DNA of 64,000 bases from Myotis daubentonii (Eukaryota > Chordata > Mammalia > Chiroptera > Vespertilionidae): positions 20,817,715-20,881,714 of the forward strand of contig NC_081844.1 of the NCBI RefSeq assembly GCF_963259705.1, written 5' to 3'. Below the pieces are notes generated by a model. The model searched no databases. It saw only the letters and a program-made list of their open reading frames with translations, and had not been told where the DNA came from. The position numbers and the translations under genes are program-made. This document shows positions 56,469 through 64,000 of the stretch, piece after piece (the stretch's first letter is position 1; every line of letters starts with the position of its first letter).

Positions 56469-56856
56469 TGGAAGTGATGGCAGAGTCAGCATCTCCTACG
56501 CAGGCCGCATCAGAGTGCTGGGGTAGGAACCAGCGTGTCCAATGGAGTCAGCTGAGTGTGGAGAAGCCTTCTGGGCCCCTCTTCCCTGTGGGCTAGCCAT
56601 CTGTCCCCAACCTGAGACTAATGTTTATGACTAGATACCGGAGACAGAGGAAGCTGAGTTCCTGTCCCTGTGTTTGGAGCCTGGAGGGGAGGAGCAGTGC
56701 ACAGCACAGAGAAGGGCAGGCCCTTCTCCCTACTTCTCCAGTGGTGGTTGGGTCCAGCTTATCTGAGAAAGTCCCACCAATGTGTTCCTGCTTTGTTTTC
56801 TGTCCCTAGGCCTGTTCCACTGGGGGAAGAATTAAAAGTGCCCCTTGTTGTGTGTC

Positions 56857-56879
56857 CCCCCCCCCCCACCCCCCACCCC
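56857..56879. repeat. C-rich homopolymer tract
   Basis: Run of C with two A interruptions, 56857-56879. Likely a site of sequencing and length uncertainty. Confidence 0.8.
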
Positions 56880-57889
56880 GCTTCACTTGAAGGAAGCACT
56901 TTATGGCTTCTTTTTGTCATACCTGAATTGCCAGCATCACTACTCTTGTGCTTTGGGGACATTATTAAGTAAAATAAAATTGACTTGAGCATAAACACTA
57001 CAATACAGTGACAATTGATCTGATCACTGAGACGGCTACTACGTGACTAAATGGGCAGGAAGTGTTTATAGCATGGAGATACTAGACAAAAGGATGATTC
57101 ATGCTACTCAAAAAAGTGCACAATTTAAAAGTTAAGAATTGTTTATTTCTGGAAATTTTCATTTAATATTTTCAGACTGCAGTTGACCAGGGGTATCTGA
57201 AACTGTGGAAAGCGAAAAGGTAGCTATGTATCTTCTTGTTCTTTTTTTCTAGTTATTTTCTGTTTCAGTAAAAGTGGTCCTCCACACCCATAGAAAGTGA
57301 TTTTCTCCCTTTGGGATGCCCGTCGTGTGAGATGAGCTGGCCTATCTGCGGCTCATCCAATTGTCAGTGGACGTGTGTTGTGCCCGGTGCTGTGCTGGTG
57401 CTCGAGGTCAGGGTGCACGGAGATAGTCACTGCTGCTATAGGCTTGGCCAGCAGGCATCTGCCCCATCACCTGCACTCGTTCTCAGCAGACCTGGAGGAG
57501 AGGAGAACTCGAGCCTGCCCCCAGGCCACCCAGTTAGGTGGGATGGGGCTGGGAACCTGTTAGCCTGGTGTGGTCATGCGAGTCCTATGGGAACCTGCAG
57601 GAACCGCTGGCAGGAAGGGGTGTCGGAGAGAGCTCTGGGGGCGACAGTGAGGTCTAGCCAGTCTCCAAGGAAGTAGAGGGGCTCTGGTGGACAGGGCTCC
57701 ATAGCTGGAGACCCTCTATGCACAGGGGACCGGAAATGGGGGCCCAAGGGGCTGCAGGTACCAGGGAGTCTTAGAAGGGAATGGAGGGTAGTCAGCAGGG
57801 ATGAGGCCAAAGAATTAGGCTGTGGGGGTGTGATGAAGAGTGCTTGGAGGTTACCTATGACCACCAGGATTATGCAGTGCCACCTGCCT

Positions 57890-58165
57890 ACCCATCTACC
57901 TGCTATCTCTACTCAACTACCTACCTGTCATCTCTCCCTACCACCTACCTACCTACCCACTACCTGTCATCCCTAACTACTATCTCCTACCTACCTGCTT
58001 GTCATCTCTACCTACCAACCCACATATCTGTCAGTTCTACCTACTATCTACTTACCTACCTGTCATCTTGATTTACACCCACCTATCTCCTACCGACTTC
58101 CTACCCACCTGTCATCTCTACCTACCATCTTCCCACTCACCCACCCACCCACCCACCCACCCATC
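57890..58165. repeat. (CTAC)n-based tetranucleotide satellite
   Basis: Irregular CTAC/CTAT units with a longer repeated phrase (cctacctgtcatctctacc) recurring at intervals, ending in pure (CACC)n at 58138-58162. Not inside a recognised mobile element. Confidence 0.92.
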
Positions 58166-58793
58166 TTCTATGTATATGTCTTTTGTGAGGAAATGGGCTC
58201 ATGTTTGGGTTTGAGACGATGGGGTGGTTTGCTGCTGATGGAGGGTCTGGGCCAGAGGTGCTAAGAGCCTCCCCTCCCCCCGCGGCAGTCTTGGCCCTGC
58301 CAACAGGTGGGGATGGGCCAGGTATTTGAGGGTGGGCTCTGACCTGAGTCACTAGGTGGGCAATGGCCCCTGGGGGCACAGTGAAGGTCTGGTATGGCTC
58401 TGACCCTTGTCTGGAGCTGCCTGTCACTGAATGAAGAGGGTGAAAGTGGGGCACATCTTAAGCATGAGCAGGAGGCCCAGTGGACCCTGGAGTCAGGAAA
58501 CATGTGTGTGGCAGGGATAACCCTCCCGTGACACAAGCCCATTAAGACATGGGTTGCTCTCACCTACTCTGTGATCTTTCTGGCTTCTCCCTCACAGACC
58601 AGGGGACCCTGTCTACTGAGGGTGGAGGAAAGTGGGGGCTTGTGAGAGATCCAAGGTCCGAGTGGGGACCGAGTTTCACAGCCCAGAGGGTGGGGCCTCA
58701 CCAGGCTCTCGGTACTCGAGTGCTGACTCGGTGAACGTCCGCTGCTCCATGTTAACAGTTATTTTTGCCTCTCTTTCGTGTCCTCTCTTACAG

Positions 58794-58926
58794 CCCCCAC
58801 CTTCTGGTCCTTTCACCTCGTCCTTTGGAGGGGCAGGATTCTCCGATGACCCCTTTAAAAGTAAACAGGACACTCCCGCTCTGCCTCCGAAGAAACCTGC
58901 TCCTCCACGGCCTAAACCGCCCAGCG
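58794..58926 (+). CDS. EPS15L1: EPS15L1 exon, DPF and proline-rich segment
   Basis: 133 nt: 44 codons plus one base, starting [15 protein letters not shown], with one DPF (DDPFKSK) and ending in a proline-rich [14 protein letters not shown] stretch that looks like an SH3-binding region. In EPS15 the related proline segment binds Crk. Acceptor is ctctcttacag, donor gtcagt, a weaker donor. The remaining C-terminal exon or exons are not found between 58927 and 64000. Confidence 0.96.
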
Positions 58927-60297
58927 GTCAGTACACTTTCTTCTCTCACCGCCGCCCACCCACCCACCCACTCACTGTCACAGGACAGTGTAGGGCTGAA
59001 GGCCCCTTCGTTCACCAGCCCAGAATAGAGCTTTGCTGTGAGGTCTGCATGGGGAACAAGAGGGTCTCCCCTCTGCCCAGTTGCCTCTGTCCACTTATGG
59101 TGTGTGCCTGGAGCACTCCTCCCGCCCTGTCCTGTGGGCCAGAGTCCGTTCCAGGCCCAGATGGTCTCCCAAAGGCCCAGGGCTTAGGGCCCTCCTCGGT
59201 GCAAGGAGAGGTGCCACACAGCCCCTGGCTTACATGTGGCCAGGGCTTTGCAGTCCCTTTGGCCTCCCCAACCCACCAAGCTTTTCTCAGGTTGGCTCAG
59301 GGTGGCCCAGGGGTGGGGACAGCAGTTGATTCTGCCCCCTCGATCCAGTATCTCCACACTGGTTAAGGGCTGGGGTGGGGTGTCAGGGGTGGGAGTCTTC
59401 CTTGGCTGAGTTTGACATGAAAGGAGGCAGGATGCTCCCCCACTGCCACCCGCATCTCAGTAGATGGCTCCCAGCAAGGGGTTTCCTGCAGACCCCACCT
59501 TGCCTGGCTGTGGCTGGCGCTGCAGTTTCACTCAGCCTTGGCCCTGGTGCCCTCTGAGAATTCCGGGGCCTTTTAAGTCATGCGTGGAGTGTTTATGTGA
59601 TAGTGATAGGCCCACAGGCCAGGTACCAGACTTGAAAGCAGTAGAGGGTCTCACTGCCATTTCCCATTTCCTTTACCCATCCCACCTCCTATGTTCTTGG
59701 CACCCTGGCCAGCACGTGTCTGTCATTCTCTGGTCTCCAGGCGGACTCACCCCTAGTCTCTAGACTTGGTGCTCTTCAGTCTGCCCCAAGGGCTCCTCTT
59801 TGTGTCATCATTGCAGGCCCCTGATCTGTAGTTAGAAATGGTCATTGGGCCAAGGCAGGCCAGTCTTCCTACATGAGATACACAGTAGAGACAAACAGAG
59901 GACGAGTTATTTAAAAATGCTGCCGCGCCCCTTCTGGCACCAGGGCCAGGGCTTTCTCAGGATGATGGGCGCCCCGTATGCAGAGCCATTTGCCCTCCTG
60001 CAGATGAGACATGAGAGAAAGTCTGGCCATGGGCTGGGTGGATTTATAACAGACTTTCTGTGAGCTGTGAGCAGAAACAGATGCATAAAGAGATCACTTG
60101 TATCAGCCACACATCAAAGCATTTACCATAAAACGGAGAGAATAGCAAAAACAACAGAGGAATTCCCTTCCATCTATGAGAGGCTGCGTGTACCTTAGAG
60201 GCAGTGGCTCTTAGGGGACCCTTGATGGTCTCCTGATGGAATAGCATTGAGTCTCCTCATCCCACCAGAAAGATGGGAGTTAGAGTGCGCGCACACA

Positions 60298-60320
60298 TGC
60301 ACACACACACACACACACAC
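60298..60320. repeat. (CA)n microsatellite
   Basis: About 11 CA units, followed by CA-rich imperfect sequence to about 60400. Confidence 0.95.
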
Positions 60321-62329
60321 GTGCGCAGACACACACTTGTACACGTGTGTGCATATCACATACTGCAGTCACACATGCACATATTCAAATGCATCCATCC
60401 TCGCACACATACCTTCTCACAGTGCTTGTATGCACCTGCATTCATACTGCAGAGGTGCAACGCTCTTGTGTAAATGCATGTGCTCACACCCACAGGGCAG
60501 TGCAGCAGTTGGGCCTCAAGGAGGAGCTGCTTCCCTCACCTGCTGGGAAGAGCAGAGCTTCATTCTCAAGGATCCTTGGAGACTCTCTCCCAGCCTCCCC
60601 CCCTTCCCTGAATCAGTGCTAGCTCTGCTTTGAACTTGCCCTCACTGTCCCCTCCTTCAGGTTTCTGTCTTCGAGCCTCCCCACCCCATTTTGGCTTCTT
60701 TTTCTTTTCAGTGACTTCCTCGTAGCCGGTTTCAGAGCTCGGGCTCTTTAGAGAGCTGTCCACAGCTTGGGAGGTTTGGGCCTGTATCATGGGGTCTTAA
60801 GCTGCCTTTGTTCATGGCTTTGGGCTGTCACATCCGTGCTCTACCTTGGCCTGTAAGGTGCCCCAGATACCCTGTTCGCATCAACAGACCTTTAGGAGCA
60901 CTGTTGCTTCTCCAGACCTAGGAAGACGCGCAAGCAAGTCAGGACAGGCATTGTGATGCCATTTATTTACCATAAGAGGAAAGGGAAGTGCGAGAGGACA
61001 CATTGAGGTGGCAGCAGGACCAACCCTGAATTCAGTGACCTACCCCCACCCAGGCCTCCCACCTCCAAAAACAGCTGTAATGAGAACCATACCATGAGGT
61101 TCGGAATGCTCTGGAAAACTGTCAACACATGTGCAATATTTAATCTGTGACCAGCCACAACGTATCCTTGTAGACGCCTGAATGTCTCGTCTGATTCTCT
61201 TACTTAGAAGCGATGGCTGAACAGAAAAGCTGTCCACTGTATACGCTACTGGGTGGTAGGTACACATTGTGTGGTGGTTGTCATTTGGGCACTTCCAGTG
61301 GTGTTTTGCTGTGATTTCATACTAACCTCTAACACCAGCCATGGAATCTGCAAGCTGTGTGATGCATTCATACTCGACATGGGCCCAGCAGTTGACTTTT
61401 TCACGAGTTGCATTTGGGGGCAAGCATCTGGCCATTTGGGGATGCAGAGGAAGGTGTCTGCCCCATGCTGCTTCTCTGGTCGAGGGAGTTAAGGCCCAGC
61501 TGTGCACAGTGCCCTCCCTCTTCCTGCCCACACTGCATGGAGCAGGGCGCATACACCGGGAGCAGCTGGGAGCTACCTGGTTATTAGCAGGACAGGTCGG
61601 CTGATGAGTGAAGGGGGAAGTCCTGCTCCGAGCATTCATTATGGAAACACCCAGCACACCTCTTGTTCTCTTGGCTGCTTAGGATGGGAGGCAGCCAAGA
61701 GTGTTGGGTTGGTTTGGTTTTGTTTTTAAGAAAATATATAATCGAACAGGTTGAAAAGAATGTGTTTTTTGCTCTTGTCTTGACCTGGCCTTTTCCTGCT
61801 TGGAGAGGCCACATAGCCAGCATGAGGAGGTGGCCACCTTCACCTGGGAGCGCTGTGTGTCAAGGGCCTTCCTGGCATGTGGTGGAGGCGCGCTCCCAGC
61901 GTGGCTCAGTGGGGAGGAGGTAAGGTGGGCACCCTCTTTCCGGGGCCCTGTGGTCCTGGGGTCCTGCTGGTTGAGCTGTGATCCTTGGACACAGCATAGT
62001 GGACAATCTAGACTGCCCAGTCGTAGTGGTTTTCTTACACACCCAACACGCAATGTCATTCCTGCACTCACAGAAACCAAGGTGACGGAACATGCTTTTC
62101 CAAAATCTTGCCGCCCTGCACATGACAAGGGTCTGAGGTTGCCACTTTCCTACCCGGGGCTTGTTTGTCCCAGGGCCCCGAGGTTTCTAGAACCCGTCAG
62201 GTCTCTGCCTAGAGTTGTCACGTGTGAAGCCAGGGCAGGTGACTCCGATGCTGTTTCCCTTGGCTGCTGAGCTGTCTGTGCTGCTAGGACTCAGGGAGCC
62301 TGCTGGGTCAGACTGGTTTCTGGGCAGAT

Positions 62330-62455
62330 GTTGGAGTGAGGGCCTGGGCTCACGTACTGGCCCTGCTGCCCCTGCTGCTCATCTCCCTGAGGGGCTTTGG
62401 GCAAGCGCCTTAGCCTTGCTGAGCCTTAGTTTTCCTGTCTGAGCACAGGACCAAC
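62330..62455 (+). mobile_element. MIR SINE remnant
   Basis: tgaggggctttgggcaagcg, ccttagccttgctgagcctt and agttttcctgtctgagcaca follow the MIR core order. Confidence 0.6.
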
Positions 62456-64000
62456 TCTGGCCTAGCAAGTTCCCATGTGGGTAGAGTGCCTGCACAAGGC
62501 AATGGTCCATAATATGATGTGTGTGACATGCATCACCCAACCCACCCGGGTGTGAGACCAGGACACAGGATCCCCCTTCTGCAGGCTCCTTTCCCCGGAA
62601 AAGATGGGATGGGCTGTGTGCTCACAGGGTTTATAAGGGACCCTTTCTCTCACCAGGCTGCATTTTATGAGAAATCTGCAATTGAGTGAAGCCAGAGCTT
62701 GGTTAGCTGAACTACAAAGAGGCTCCAGGGGCCTCTCTGGCAAAGCTTGGCATTGCCGCTCAAATGGGACCAAATGCACATTTGGGCCTTAGTCACGCAT
62801 GGTGTTTTGCATGCACTGGAAGCTGCAGTGTTCACATTCTGGGGTCATTGTTTTTTTATTTCTTTATTTTTAGCCTGATCGAGGTTTCATTGACATGCAA
62901 TAAATACACGTATTTAAATGTCAGCCTGTGCTGCCACAGTGTGGGAGCTCCACCTGGGAGGTTCCCTGGGAAAGTTCTGGTGTCATACCCATGTGACTAG
63001 AGCAGCCCATGGCTGGCCATCTGCTCTCAACCCCAAATCCTCAATTCTCTCTTGACCCCAGCCAGGAAGGGCGTCCTTGGGGACCATCATGTCACCCTCT
63101 GGGGAACAGGGCTTCAGCACTGAATTCTCTGTGCCTGGAGGTCTTTTCTAGAAAGGTCTATTATAGTATTGAGTAACCAGCAGGTGTCTGTTTGGGGTCA
63201 AGAAAATTGGTTTCTTCCAGGCAGATGCAAATCAGACCCTTCGAAACCTGTCAGTTGGAGTTCGTGCACACACCTCCCCAGGTAAACAGTGTGTATTTTC
63301 TGCAACGGGCAGAGATCGAGATCAGTCAGAACTCACCGCTGAAGAGTTTCTAGGTAAAAGTTGTTGATTTGCAAAGGGAGAAACAGATTTTTTTCAAGTG
63401 CAGGAAATGGCTGTGTGGGTGTCAGTGATTGGGCCTCCCGCCCCACGGCGACAGATAGTGGGACGCTGTGCCCGGCCCCACCCTTGCCACTTCCTGCAAG
63501 TGCAGCCCTGCTTTGCGGTTCCTGCAGAGCCCGGGTAACACCAGCTAGTGTGCCTTCACCACTAACCAGCCAGTCACCTTTAACCTCTCCACAATTTAAT
63601 TGTCCTTTTATTACTGCTAATGACCTTTTCACCCCCCAAAAAGCCAGTGCACACACTTATGAGGTCTTTTTGCCCCTTTTTCCCTTCCCATAATCCTTCT
63701 GATGACCACAGACAAACGAGATACCATTTAACCTGCATCCTGTGCGATTCAAAAGATTCTCAAAAAAAAGGAAAAATCATTTCCCCCTAGAACCTGAGTC
63801 CCTTCTACAAACTGTGTGTGGATTCCACACAGGTTGACTGGCTTCAGGTTCGTTCTTTTGCACAGTTTTCTGGTTGCCGCCTATCCTTGGGTTGGCTCTC
63901 CCTGTGTTCTGAGAGGCCAGGCTGGGTGAAACCATGGTGGTCGTCCTTCACCCATGTGGGTCCCGACCTCATGTTTACCACACAAGATCCACTTTTAAAA

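Larger units (their letters stand above)
50953..58793 (+). other. Intron before the proline-rich exon
   Basis: 50953-54367 contains no repeat I can name. Then come hAT with nested Ves, Ves, MIR, SPIN, MIR, Ves, a Tigger-like scrap at 57175-57225 and a tetranucleotide satellite at 57890-58165. An AATAAA at 53199 has no supporting context. 58166-58793 shows nothing. Confidence 0.65.
1..64000 (+). other. EPS15L1: EPS15L1 (EPS15R) gene body, internal part
   Basis: Eighteen exons on the + strand join into one frame encoding 722 residues of epidermal growth factor receptor substrate 15-like 1, a cytoplasmic adaptor at clathrin-coated pits. Domain order read here: end of EH1, EH2, EH3, a long Gln/Glu/Lys-rich coiled coil, 16 DPF motifs, then a proline-rich segment. 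EPS15 shares this architecture, but the serine/proline linker after EH2 and the DPF spacing match my recollection of EPS15L1. All introns are GT-AG and exon phases agree at every junction. The window starts after the first EH1 exons and stops before the last C-terminal exon or exons. No promoter, start codon or final stop is present. Recognition is from memory of the family, not from a search. Confidence 0.96.
58927..64000 (+). other. Intron after the proline-rich exon (5' part)
   Basis: No further EPS15L1 exon is seen to the window end. Contains a (CA)n run (60298-60320), a MIR at 62330-62455 and an L1M-like scrap at 62865-62925. The remainder shows nothing nameable. Confidence 0.65.

Noticed and set aside
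57890..58165. Regularly spaced repeats, considered as CRISPR-like array
   Set aside because: Simple tetranucleotide satellite in a mammalian intron; no distinct spacers.
58632..59366. 244-residue ORF around the proline-rich exon
   Set aside because: Only 58794-58926 is exonic (clear acceptor and donor); the rest is intron that happens to stay open.

Overview
The window is vertebrate nuclear DNA, almost certainly from a vesper bat (Vespertilionidae). It lies inside one gene, EPS15L1 (EPS15R), read on the + strand. Eighteen coding exons can be placed. All have GT-AG junctions and one continuous reading frame (2167 nt, 722 whole codons plus one base). The first exon seen encodes the end of EH domain 1, and the last is the proline-rich exon before the C-terminus, so both ends of the gene lie outside the window. 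The protein is an endocytic adaptor: EH domains bind NPF partners, a central coiled coil mediates oligomerisation, and a DPF-rich tail binds the AP-2 appendage.

Exon layout: 1029-1124 (EH1 end); 2162-11795 (linker, EH2 with a canonical EF-hand, serine/proline linker); 16522-19222 (EH3); 19469-33597 (coiled coil); 38295-50952 (DPF motifs); 58794-58926 (DPF and proline-rich). Exons make up about 3.4% of the window.

The rest is intron, heavily loaded with repeats. The bat assignment rests on the mobile elements: more than 25 tRNA-derived Ves SINE copies, rolling-circle Helitrons of HeliBat type, SPIN and other hAT transposons with 8-bp target duplications, and a mariner MITE. Older mammalian L1M, L2, MIR, MLT1 and Tigger/MER2 remnants lie underneath. 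No second gene, RNA gene, CRISPR array or microbial feature is supported.

The most interesting points are: (1) an ORF1-only, half-L1 (HAL1-like) retrotransposon with an uninterrupted 283-residue ORF1, an intact-looking 5' end and a 13-bp target duplication (44931-47071); (2) two Helitrons fused head to tail in one A/T target (44235-44822); (3) Helitrons carrying inverted pairs of CTCF-like motifs; (4) a Helitron with an 82-bp internal minisatellite inserted into a Ves SINE; (5) a 143-bp duplication spanning a mariner/Helitron junction; (6) a hAT MITE with 76-bp perfect inverted repeats; (7) replacement of one DPF motif of the EPS15L1 tail.
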